Of a DNA stretch of 30,708 nucleotides, positions 1 through 5,733 are shown one piece after another. Below the pieces are notes generated by a model. That model worked only from the letters and a program-made list of their open reading frames with translations. It searched no databases and was not told the origin of the DNA. This DNA is from Bacteroidales bacterium UBA1187 (GTDB lineage: Bacteria > Bacteroidota > Bacteroidia > Bacteroidales > Paludibacteraceae): assembly GCA_002309835.1 (NCBI GenBank), contig DBYL01000022.1, forward strand, positions 1 to 30,708. The letters are read 5' to 3'. Position 1 is the stretch's first letter. Each line of letters starts with the position of its first letter. The translations under genes and the position numbers were made by a program.

Positions 1-173
1 TCACCGATATTGAAGCGGCGCTCGAGTACGCGGCCGTCAACTACATCTTTGAATTTAACACGCATGATGGTGTTACCTTTTCCCGGCTTAACATGCAGGA
101 ACTCAATCACAAAATACAGACGGCCGTCCATGCGAATGCATACGCCGTTCTTAATGTCTTGACTATTTATCAT
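1..173 (-). CDS. efp: Elongation factor P, N-terminal part (gene runs off the left edge)
   Basis: The minus strand reads MINSQDIKNGVCIRMDGR and on through VKPGKGNT to RVLERRFNIG, the N-terminal KOW-like domain of EF-P as found in Bacteroidales. EF-P binds ribosomes stalled at polyproline and promotes peptide-bond formation. The Lys in the PGKG loop (Lys32 here) is at the place of the modified lysine of EF-P. About 57 codons are present; the rest lies outside the window. The start at 173 fits the family and lies about 58 bases downstream of a good minus-strand promoter. The leader between promoter and start holds an AT-rich 7-base tandem repeat. Identification is by remembered family sequence and is strong. 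Confidence 0.93.
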   Translation of the reverse strand, partial: MINSQDIKNGVCIRMDGRLYFVIEFLHVKPGKGNTIMRVKFKDVVDGRVLERRFNIG

Positions 174-207
174 AAAATAAAAATTAAAAATTACGAATTA
201 AAAATTC
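174..207. repeat. AT-rich 7-base tandem repeat in the efp leader
   Basis: About four and a half units of a heptamer of the form AAAATTA, with one unit changed to CGAATTA, lie directly before the efp start codon. It would be transcribed in the efp 5' leader. It belongs to the same general class of 7/8-base repeats seen at other gene junctions here (6932-6966, 20026-20061, 24530-24575). Confidence 0.6.
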
Positions 208-230
208 TTTATTTCTTCTAAAAAATCGCT

Positions 231-263
231 GCAAAATTACAACTTTTCTTGCACATATGCAAA
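231..263 (-). promoter_or_regulatory. Bacteroidetes-type promoter for efp
   Basis: On the minus strand a -33 box TTTG (260-263) is followed after 20 bases by TAATTTTGC (231-239), matching the TAnnTTTG -7 consensus. It overlaps the divergent marC promoter: its -33 box lies inside the marC spacer. Confidence 0.75.
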
Positions 264-280
264 TTTTTTTGTACTTTTGC
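249..280 (+). promoter_or_regulatory. Bacteroidetes-type promoter for marC
   Basis: TACTTTTGC (272-280) matches the TAnnTTTG -7 box. TTG at 249-251 (context CTTG) sits 20 bases upstream and serves as -33 box. The start codon at 299 leaves a leader of roughly 15 bases. The right half of this promoter is identical over 26 bases (255-280) to the rlmL promoter at 3236-3261. Confidence 0.75.
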
Positions 281-298
281 GCTCAAATCAGTTATACT

Positions 299-910
299 AT
301 GGAGGCAATCCGTTCATTTTTCGGTACATTTGATATATGGCAAGTCTTATCGTCGTTCGTATTCCTCATTGCCATCATTGACCCGTTTGGTAACATCCCG
401 ATCACTATCGCGATGCAGAAAAAGGGCGTGAAGATCTACCCGCTCAACGTGTGTGTGGCGAGTCTGGTGATCCTCATGGCCTTCCTGTTTCTGGGCGAGT
501 GGATCCTGAAGCTCTTCGGCGTGCAGATCGAGTATTTCGCTATCGCCGGAGGATTTGTGATCTTCCTGATGGCGCTGGAGATGATCCTCGATATCACGAT
601 CTTCCAGAACGATAAGCTGGAGGGTGAGGTGAGCGGCGGCGGTTCGATCGTGCCCTTGGCTTTCCCGATGTATGCGGGTCCGGGTGCGTTCACGGCGCTG
701 TTAGCCATCACGGCGGAGTACACGATTTGCAACCTCTGCATCTCGTTGCTGCTGTGTATGATCGTGTTGTACGTGGTGCTGATCGGCACACACTGGTTGA
801 CGAAATACCTCGGCGCGACGGCGCTGTATATCATCCGTAAGTTCTTTGGCATCATTGTCCTTGCCATCTCGTGTAAGCTGATGTTTGGCAACCTGGCGGC
901 AGTCTTTTAA
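299..910 (+). CDS. MarC family integral membrane protein
   Basis: The 203-residue product is strongly hydrophobic with about six membrane segments and the MarC/UPF0056 signature: IDPFGNIPI near residue 25, and YAGPGAFTALLAI in the middle. The family was once linked to multiple antibiotic resistance, but its transported substrate is not established. I chose the ATG at 299, not the in-frame ATG at 257, because 257 lies upstream of the -7 box and would not be on the transcript; MEAIRSFF is also a natural MarC start. The gene is followed after 26 bases by rpiB on the same strand, so they may be co-transcribed. Length is normal for the family. Confidence 0.88.
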   Translation: MEAIRSFFGTFDIWQVLSSFVFLIAIIDPFGNIPITIAMQKKGVKIYPLNVCVASLVILMAFLFLGEWILKLFGVQIEYFAIAGGFVIFLMALEMILDITIFQNDKLEGEVSGGGSIVPLAFPMYAGPGAFTALLAITAEYTICNLCISLLLCMIVLYVVLIGTHWLTKYLGATALYIIRKFFGIIVLAISCKLMFGNLAAVF

Positions 911-936
911 ATGACGATTTAAAAACAATATATACT

Positions 937-1386
937 ATGAAACCATTTAGTGAATTGCACATCGCGCTGGCAAGTGACCACGCAGGATTTAATGTAAAAC
1001 AGGCTGTTCAACTCTTTCTGGAGGATAACGGCGCAAGAGTGAAAGATTTCGGTTGCTTCTCCACCGAGAGTTGTGACTATCCTGATTTTGCACACCCGAT
1101 GGCTGAGGCTGTGGAGAAAGGTGAGTTCGATTTCGGTGTAGCTGTGTGCTCGACCGGTAACGGTATTCAGATGACCTGCAACAAGCATCAGGGTGTCCGC
1201 GCGGCGCTGTGCTGGGATAAGAAGATCGCGGAGTTGGCGCGTCAGCATAATAATGCGAATGTGCTCTGTCTGCCCGCAAGTTTCATCCCTGCCGACAAAG
1301 TGCTGGATATCGTTCGCGTGTTCTTCCAAACCGATTTCGAAGGCGGACGTCATGAGCGCCGTGTTAGCAAAATACCGCTCGCTTAA
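937..1386 (+). CDS. rpiB: Ribose 5-phosphate isomerase B (RpiB/LacAB family)
   Basis: The 149-residue protein matches RpiB: ASDHAGF near the start (substrate-binding Asp14/His15), YPDFA near residue 48, and VCSTGNGIQM around the catalytic Cys71, followed by NKHQGVRAALCW. It interconverts ribose 5-phosphate and ribulose 5-phosphate in the cytosol (non-oxidative pentose phosphate pathway). Family members acting on other aldose phosphates (LacA/LacB, allose 6-phosphate) look similar, but the single-subunit form and the motif favour RpiB. It lies 26 bases after marC with no promoter seen between them. Confidence 0.92.
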   Translation: MKPFSELHIALASDHAGFNVKQAVQLFLEDNGARVKDFGCFSTESCDYPDFAHPMAEAVEKGEFDFGVAVCSTGNGIQMTCNKHQGVRAALCWDKKIAELARQHNNANVLCLPASFIPADKVLDIVRVFFQTDFEGGRHERRVSKIPLA

Positions 1387-1449
1387 GCTAAAGCTCCGCG
1401 TGACTGCGGGTAAACCCTTGTAAAACGCCTACGCTTTGCTCTACGCTCT

Positions 1450-1490
1450 CCCCACTGCAACCTTACAGGTTACATCGGGGACCCCGAAAG
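1450..1490 (+). other. Nested inverted repeats before the radical SAM gene
   Basis: CCCC (1450-1453) and AACC (1459-1462) can pair with GGTT (1468-1471) and GGGG (1477-1480). An alternative hairpin pairs CGGG (1476-1479) with CCCG (1483-1486), followed by AAAGTTTT. The two structures exclude each other. This could be an attenuator-like leader or chance; no known riboswitch is recognised. The rest of the gap 1387-1494 holds nothing I can identify. Confidence 0.25.
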
Positions 1491-1494
1491 TTTT

Positions 1495-2448
1495 ATGAAA
1501 AAACTTTATAATCTCCTACGCTGTTATTGGAATTACGCGCTAAGTCGTCTCGGCTTGGTGCGTATTTCGCATATGCCCCTGTTCGTGAGCGTCGAACCGG
1601 CGGCGGTTTGTCAACTGCGTTGTCCCGCTTGTCCGGTGGGGATGAAGGGTGAGAGGATGAGAGGATTAGGGGATGAGAGGATGATGTCGCGGGAAGTGTG
1701 GGAGCGGACCTTGAGTGAGGTGAGGGACTACGCGCACACGATACAGTTTTATTTTCAAGGAGAACCGCTGCTGAATAAAGACCTGCCGCAGATGATTCGG
1801 GAGGCGCATGAGGCGGGACTGTACACCATCGTCAGCACCAATGCCCAAGCGATGACGGAGGAGCTGGCGCATGAGTTAGTAACCGCAGGACTGAGCCGCA
1901 TCATCATCTCGATGGACGGTCTGACGCAAGAGAGCTATAGCGCTTACCGTATAGGCGGAGACATAGAGAAATGCAAAGCGGCCCTACGTTATCTGAGAGA
2001 AGCGAAACAGCGCCTTCATGCACGCATCATTATTGAACTGCAGTGTCTGCGCTTGCGTACCAACGAGCAGGAGTGGCAGGAGTTGAAGCGTGTGTATAAG
2101 TCCTTGGGTGCCGATCGGTTGACGCTGAAGACCGCGCAACTGTATGACTACGCGGACGGTCATCCCTTGATGCCTTCGGATACGCGGTACAGTAGGTATA
2201 TCCAGGGACCGGACGGGAAGTATCACCGTCGTCGTTTAGGCCGCGGTTGCCTGCGGGTGTGGAGCGGAGTAGTGGTGACGACTGCAGGGGAAGTGCTGCC
2301 GTGCTGTTATGACAAGGCGCATCAGTTCAGTTACGGCAATATCATGGACACGCCGATGAGGGAGTTGTTCCGTAATGAGAAAGCGATGGCGTTCCGCAAG
2401 GCTGCGTTAACCGAACAACCGGATATTTGTAAAGAATGTTGGAGATAA
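1495..2448 (+). CDS. Radical SAM/SPASM domain protein
   Basis: The 317-residue protein has the radical SAM cluster motif CX3CX2C (Cys39, Cys43, Cys46, as CQLRCPAC) in the expected context VEPAAVCQLRCPACP, a TIM-barrel-like middle part (FQGEPLLN, STNAQ, SMDG), and a C-terminal SPASM-like region with GCLRVWSG, GEVLPCCYD and CKEC, which should hold one extra Fe-S cluster. The reaction cannot be deduced; relatives act in peptide or cofactor maturation. Residues 50-64 just after the cluster loop are encoded by an 8-base tandem repeat (see 1640-1687) and look like an insertion. The stop overlaps the start of the MBL hydrolase gene by 13 bases, so translation is probably coupled. Confidence 0.88.
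   Translation: MKKLYNLLRCYWNYALSRLGLVRISHMPLFVSVEPAAVCQLRCPACPVGMKGERMRGLGDERMMSREVWERTLSEVRDYAHTIQFYFQGEPLLNKDLPQMIREAHEAGLYTIVSTNAQAMTEELAHELVTAGLSRIIISMDGLTQESYSAYRIGGDIEKCKAALRYLREAKQRLHARIIIELQCLRLRTNEQEWQELKRVYKSLGADRLTLKTAQLYDYADGHPLMPSDTRYSRYIQGPDGKYHRRRLGRGCLRVWSGVVVTTAGEVLPCCYDKAHQFSYGNIMDTPMRELFRNEKAMAFRKAALTEQPDICKECWR
1640..1687 (+). repeat. In-frame 8-base tandem repeat inside the radical SAM gene
   Basis: Six units of the form GATGAGAG / GATTAGGG (one of 7 bases, the others 8) encode the peptide MKGERMRGLGDERMM immediately after the CX3CX2C loop. The same unit occurs in frame in the MBL, rlmL and queA genes and, on the minus strand, in the HTCS gene. Confidence 0.8.
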
Positions 2449-3041
2449 AACGATTTATATTTGGACCGTTTCAGACGAACACCTACGTCGTAAGTGATGA
2501 GCAGAGGGTGCTGATCATCGACCCGGCGTGCGTTGGGCAGCGCGAACAGGAGATACTCAAAGAGTATATCTCCAATGTCCAATGTCCAATGTCCAATGTC
2601 CAAATAGTGGCGACGCACGGTCACTTGGATCATCTGTGGGGAGCGAAATGGGCGACGGAGCAGTGGAATACACCGGTGTTAGTGCCCGAAGCTGACATCC
2701 CGATGGTGGAAGCGATGCAGCAGCAGTATGGTATGTTTGGCATTCCTGCGAAAGCAAAAGCGTTTCGGATGAGTGGATTAGAGGATGAGGGGATTAGTGG
2801 TGTAGAGATCATCTCGACACCTGGACATACACCCGGATCGGTGTGCTTGTATTGGCCTCAAGAGAAAGTGCTGCTATCCGGTGATACCTTGTTTTGTATG
2901 GGTTACGGTCGAACGGACCTGCCCGGAGGAAACATGATGGCGCTCATCGATTCGTTGCAACGGCTGTTTGAACTGCCTGCTGACGTTCGCGTCTATCCCG
3001 GACACGGGGATGCAACCACAATCGGGGACGAAAAGCGATAA
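2436..3041 (+). CDS. MBL-fold metallo-hydrolase (glyoxalase II-like)
   Basis: The 201-residue protein has the metallo-beta-lactamase fold metal ligands in order: THGHLDH near residue 60, TPGHTPGS near 127, SGDTLF near 147, and YPGHGDATTIGDE at the C-terminus. This is the pattern of small glyoxalase II-like hydrolases that cleave thioesters such as S-lactoylglutathione; the physiological substrate here is unknown. It overlaps the radical SAM gene by 13 bases. Two stretches look inserted: residues 46-57, from a 7-base repeat between the first beta strands and the metal motif, and residues 111-124, from the 8-base repeat. Apart from these the motifs are complete, so an active enzyme is likely. 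Confidence 0.9.
   Translation: MLEIKRFIFGPFQTNTYVVSDEQRVLIIDPACVGQREQEILKEYISNVQCPMSNVQIVATHGHLDHLWGAKWATEQWNTPVLVPEADIPMVEAMQQQYGMFGIPAKAKAFRMSGLEDEGISGVEIISTPGHTPGSVCLYWPQEKVLLSGDTLFCMGYGRTDLPGGNMMALIDSLQRLFELPADVRVYPGHGDATTIGDEKR
2571..2603 (+). repeat. In-frame TCCAATG heptamer repeat inside the MBL gene
   Basis: Four perfect TCCAATG units and a partial fifth encode SNVQCPMSNVQ. Three units make 21 bases, so the seven-residue word SNVQCPM begins to repeat. Unlike the GGATTAGA family, its sense strand is not purine-rich. Confidence 0.9.
2767..2808 (+). repeat. In-frame 8-base tandem repeat inside the MBL gene
   Basis: Five 8-base units (GGATGAGT, GGATTAGA, GGATGAGG, GGATTAGT and a diverged last one) encode MSGLEDEGISGVE in a loop before the TPGHTPGS motif. 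The peptide GLEDEGISG is nearly the same as GLEDEGMKG in rlmL. Confidence 0.8.
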
Positions 3042-3062
3042 AAAAAGGAGGCAGATGCCTCC
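3040..3062 (-). terminator. Rho-independent terminator of tRNA-Ser
   Basis: GGAGGC/GCCTCC (3047-3062) forms a perfect 6-base-pair stem, with a possible seventh pair. On the minus strand it is followed by a run of seven T (3046-3040). It lies directly downstream of the tRNA and overlaps the stop codon of the MBL gene on the other strand. Confidence 0.85.
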
Positions 3063-3068
3063 AGCTTG

Positions 3069-3153
3069 CGGAAAGAGAGGGATTCGAACCCCCGGTACCT
3101 TTCAGTACTTCGGTTTTCAAGACCGACGCAATAGACCACTCTGCCATCTTTCC
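3069..3153 (-). tRNA. tRNA-Ser (anticodon UGA)
   Basis: On the minus strand the acceptor GGAAAGA pairs with TCTTTCC, and the discriminator is G, as usual for tRNA-Ser. The D arm holds GCAGAGTGGTCTATTGC. The anticodon stem TCGGT/ACCGA closes the loop CTTGAAA with anticodon TGA, reading UCA and related serine codons. A long variable arm pairs GTAC with GTAC, typical of class II tRNAs. The T arm is GGGGGTTCGAATCCCTC. CCA is not encoded. The gene has its own promoter and terminator. Confidence 0.95.
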
Positions 3154-3211
3154 TCGAAAGCGATTCAGTGATCGTTTTTCTCAAACACAGGTGTTTTCGA
3201 GTAAAAAGCGT

Positions 3212-3244
3212 GCAAAAGTACTGCTTTTTTTTGATATATGCAAA
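3212..3244 (-). promoter_or_regulatory. Bacteroidetes-type promoter for tRNA-Ser
   Basis: On the minus strand TTTG (3241-3244) is followed after exactly 20 bases by TACTTTTGC (3212-3220). It is interleaved with the divergent rlmL promoter. Confidence 0.8.
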
Positions 3245-3261
3245 TTTTTTTGTACTTTTGC
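3230..3261 (+). promoter_or_regulatory. Bacteroidetes-type promoter for rlmL
   Basis: TTTG (3230-3233), 19 bases, then TACTTTTGC (3253-3261). The predicted transcription start lies only a few bases before the ATG at 3269, so the rlmL transcript would be nearly leaderless. Confidence 0.8.
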
Positions 3262-3268
3262 ACCCGAA

Positions 3269-4471
3269 ATGAGAAATAACGACCACTTTTTGATGCTCGC
3301 GAAGACCTTCAAGGGTCTCGAAGAAGTGTTGGCGCAGGAACTGATCGAGTTAGGCGCTAACGACGTTCAGATAGAGCGGCGAGCAGTCTCTTTTCGAGGT
3401 GATAAGGCTTTGTTATACCGCGCAAACTTCAGTCTGCGCACCGCTTCGCGTGTGCTCGTTCCGATTAAGACAGCCTCTCTCCGGCTCTCCCCTAAAGGGA
3501 AGAGAGAAAAACCAGAAGACTTGTTGTACGAAGTGGTGAAGGGGATTGAGTGGAGCCGGTATATGACGGTGGATACAACCTTCGCTATTGATGCCACGGT
3601 GTACAGTGAGACCTTCCGCAACAGCCGTTTCGTCACCTATCGCGTGAAGGATGCCATCGCCGACTACTGGATGGAGAAGGCGAACAAAAGACCGAACGTG
3701 AAGGTGACTGACCCGGACTTGTTCATCAACGTCCATATAGGTGGCGAACAGGTGACGGTGAGTCTGGACTCGTCCGGCGAGAGTCTGCATAAACGTGGTT
3801 ACCGCGTAGCGAACACGGAAGCCCCGATCAACGAAGCCTTGGCTGCCGGCATGTTGCTTATCGCCGGTTGGAAAGGACAAAGCGATTTCTACGACCCTAT
3901 GTGCGGTTCAGGTACGCTGCCTATCGAAGCGGCACTCATCGCACGGAATATCGCTCCGGGTGTGTTCAGACAGTCGTACGCCTTCGAGAAATGGCCGGAT
4001 TTCGATGCGGAGTTATGGAACGATATCTATAATGACGACAGCCGCGAACGGGAGTTTAAGCATAAGATTTACGGTTCAGACGCTTCTTTCTATGCCATCC
4101 AGCAAGCCACGAAGAATGTGAAAGCAGCAGGTGTAGCACGAGACGTGGTCTTGAGACAAATTCGTCTCGAAGAGGTGAAAGGATTAGAGGATGAAGGGAT
4201 GAAAGGGGCGCTAATCCTTATCAACCCTCCTTACGGAGAACGATTGGCGAGCAACAAAGATATGGAATTGTTGTACAGCAAGATCGGAACTGCCCTCAAG
4301 CACCAGTTTACGGGTGCGACGGCATGGATCATCTCGTCCAATGAGGCAGCAATGAAATGTATCGGTCTGAAACCGAGTAAGAAGTTGAGATTGCTGAACG
4401 GTGAGTTGGACTGCCAATTTAATAAGTACGAACTTTTCCAAGGGAAAAGGGATGAAAGGATGAAGGGATGA
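3269..4471 (+). CDS. rlmL: THUMP-domain 23S rRNA guanine-N2 methyltransferase (RlmL/YcbY N-terminal type)
   Basis: The 400-residue protein begins with MRNNDHFLMLAKTFKGLEEV, a ferredoxin-like plus THUMP RNA-binding part to about residue 165, then a Rossmann methyltransferase domain with the SAM motif DPMCGSGTLPIEAAL and the catalytic NPPYGERL. By family it makes m2G in 23S rRNA (G2445 in E. coli). It is the short form without the RlmK half. ATG 3269 is chosen because upstream codons lie in the promoter; ATG 3293 is a possible alternative that would give a longer leader. Two stretches look inserted: residues 70-83, over an imperfect inverted repeat, and about 303-314, over the 8-base repeat. 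The C-terminus RDERMKG also comes from the repeat. The stop overlaps the queA start (ATGA). Confidence 0.9.
   Translation: MRNNDHFLMLAKTFKGLEEVLAQELIELGANDVQIERRAVSFRGDKALLYRANFSLRTASRVLVPIKTASLRLSPKGKREKPEDLLYEVVKGIEWSRYMTVDTTFAIDATVYSETFRNSRFVTYRVKDAIADYWMEKANKRPNVKVTDPDLFINVHIGGEQVTVSLDSSGESLHKRGYRVANTEAPINEALAAGMLLIAGWKGQSDFYDPMCGSGTLPIEAALIARNIAPGVFRQSYAFEKWPDFDAELWNDIYNDDSREREFKHKIYGSDASFYAIQQATKNVKAAGVARDVVLRQIRLEEVKGLEDEGMKGALILINPPYGERLASNKDMELLYSKIGTALKHQFTGATAWIISSNEAAMKCIGLKPSKKLRLLNGELDCQFNKYELFQGKRDERMKG
3474..3510. repeat. Imperfect inverted repeat inserted in rlmL
   Basis: CTCTCT (3475-3480) and TCCC (3488-3491) pair with GGGA (3497-3500) and AGAGAG (3501-3506) around CTAAA. 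It encodes SLRLSPKGKREKP, a highly charged stretch where remembered homologues have a short helix linker before the conserved LYEVVKGIEW-like segment. Confidence 0.5.
4174..4208 (+). repeat. In-frame 8-base tandem repeat inside rlmL
   Basis: Units GGTGAAAG, GATTAGAG, GATGAAGG and GATGAAAG encode VKGLEDEGMKGAL between the SAM-binding half and the catalytic NPPYGERL motif. Confidence 0.85.
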
Positions 4472-4476
4472 AAGGA
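4449..4476 (+). repeat. 8-base tandem repeat at the rlmL/queA junction
   Basis: Units GGATGAAA, GGATGAAG and GGATGAAA overlap both genes. The repeat supplies the last codons of rlmL (RDERMKG), its TGA stop, the ATG of queA and a GGA-rich stretch before that ATG. Confidence 0.8.
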
Positions 4477-5733
4477 GAACCCATATATATTGCAGATTAT
4501 AATTACCCCTTGCCGGATGAGCGGATTGCCAAGTATCCGTTGGCGGAGAGAGACCAGAGTAAACTGTTGGTTTACAAAAGGGTGAGAGGATTAGAGGGTG
4601 AGAGGATGAAAGGAGAAGTGTCCGAGGACCACTTCTTTAATGTGGGCAATTATATCGTGCCGGAGTCGCTGATGGTGTACAACAACACGCGTGTCATCCA
4701 AGCGCGTCTGGAGTTCCACAAGCGGAGAGTCTCCGCAGACGGAAATGCTATGCAGGGTGTCGGTGCACGTATCGAGGTGTTCTGTCTGGAACCGTTGGCG
4801 CCGCATGACTACCAACTGTCTTTGGGTTCGACTACCGGTTGTACCTGGAAATGTATGGTGGGCAATGCCAAGAAGTGGCATGACGAAGGATTAGAGTTTA
4901 GGGTTGAGCGTTTAGGGGTCACACTGCGTGTGTATAAAGAGTCGCAGATTGGCAACACGTACGCGGTGCGGTTTGAGTGGGATGGCGAGAACGTGTCGTT
5001 CGCAGAGATACTCGATGCAGTAGGTGAGTTGCCTATCCCGCCGTACTTGAACCGTAAGACCGAAGAGAGTGACCTGCGCACCTATCAGACGGTGTACTCC
5101 CGTATCAAGGGTTCCGTAGCTGCTCCGACGGCCGGTCTGCATTTCACGGAACGGGTGTTGGCGGATATCCGCAGCAGAGGCATAGAGACCGAAGAGGTGA
5201 CCTTGCACGTAGGTGCAGGTACATTCCTGCCGGTGAAGACCGCCGATGCGAACGAGCACACCATGCACGCCGAGATCATCGCGGTGCCGCGGGAAGCGAT
5301 TAAGCATATCCAACGTAAGTTGGGTAAGATAGTAGCGGTAGGTACAACCTCGATGCGCACGCTCGAGAGCCTCTATTTTATCGGGTGTCAGTTGGCGCAA
5401 CGCCAAGACTTGACGGAGATCCATGTGGACCAGTTCGAACCGTATGAGAAAGAGTATACATTGACGACCGCTGAGGCCCTGCAGGCGATCCTGGATTACT
5501 TGGATAAGACGGGTCAGCAGACCTTACATGCGGCGACGCAGATCATGATTAAACCCGGATATACCTTCCGTGTGGTGGACCAGTTGATTACGAATTTCCA
5601 CCAACCCCAATCGACCCTTCTGCTGCTCGTGAGTGCATTCGTGGGAGGCGATTGGCAGACGATTTACGACTACGCCCTTAGTCATGATTTCCGGTTCCTC
5701 TCCTATGGAGACAGTAGTATTTTAACGCGATGA
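4468..5733 (+). CDS. queA: S-adenosylmethionine:tRNA ribosyltransferase-isomerase (QueA)
   Basis: The 421-residue protein carries QueA signatures: LPDERIAKYP near residue 15, YNNTRVIQARL near 71, GARIEVF near 99, VAAPTAGLHFT, VTLHVGAGTF, VGTTSMRTLES and FHQPQSTLLLLVSAF. It transfers and isomerises the ribosyl part of SAM onto 7-aminomethyl-deazaguanine in tRNA, giving epoxyqueuosine. It is longer than the usual roughly 340-350 residues. The excess fits three apparent insertions: residues 38-50 (8-base repeat), 85-97 (perfect palindrome) and 141-151 (diverged repeat). It overlaps rlmL upstream and tatD downstream, each by four bases (ATGA), so the three are translationally coupled. Confidence 0.93.
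   Translation: MKGEPIYIADYNYPLPDERIAKYPLAERDQSKLLVYKRVRGLEGERMKGEVSEDHFFNVGNYIVPESLMVYNNTRVIQARLEFHKRRVSADGNAMQGVGARIEVFCLEPLAPHDYQLSLGSTTGCTWKCMVGNAKKWHDEGLEFRVERLGVTLRVYKESQIGNTYAVRFEWDGENVSFAEILDAVGELPIPPYLNRKTEESDLRTYQTVYSRIKGSVAAPTAGLHFTERVLADIRSRGIETEEVTLHVGAGTFLPVKTADANEHTMHAEIIAVPREAIKHIQRKLGKIVAVGTTSMRTLESLYFIGCQLAQRQDLTEIHVDQFEPYEKEYTLTTAEALQAILDYLDKTGQQTLHAATQIMIKPGYTFRVVDQLITNFHQPQSTLLLLVSAFVGGDWQTIYDYALSHDFRFLSYGDSSILTR
4580..4614 (+). repeat. In-frame 8-base tandem repeat inside queA (first)
   Basis: Units GGTGAGAG, GATTAGAG, GGTGAGAG and GATGAAAG encode VRGLEGERMKGE between LLVYK and SEDHFF. In remembered homologues these two are joined by only a few residues. Confidence 0.85.
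4722..4736. repeat. Perfect palindrome inside queA
   Basis: GCGGAGA and TCTCCGC flank a single G. The palindrome starts a stretch encoding RRVSADGNAMQGV between EFHK and GARIEVF, which appears to be an insertion relative to remembered QueA sequences. Confidence 0.6.
4887..4919 (+). repeat. Diverged 7/8-base tandem repeat inside queA (second)
   Basis: GGATTAGA, GTTTAGG, GTTGAGC and GTTTAGGG encode GLEFRVERLGV. It starts with the same GGATTAGAG codons (GLE) as the other copies, then shifts to TTTAG-type units like those between rsfS and ftsH. Confidence 0.6.

Noticed and set aside
257..298. Longer marC start at 257
   Set aside because: It lies upstream of and across the -7 box TACTTTTGC, so it would not be on the mRNA.
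1381..1494. Small gene or RNA in the rpiB-radical SAM gap
   Set aside because: No convincing open frame; only weak competing hairpins, listed with low confidence.
1640..4922. Octamer arrays as a CRISPR array
   Set aside because: Units are 7-8 bases with no spacers, lie inside coding frames and no cas gene is in the window.
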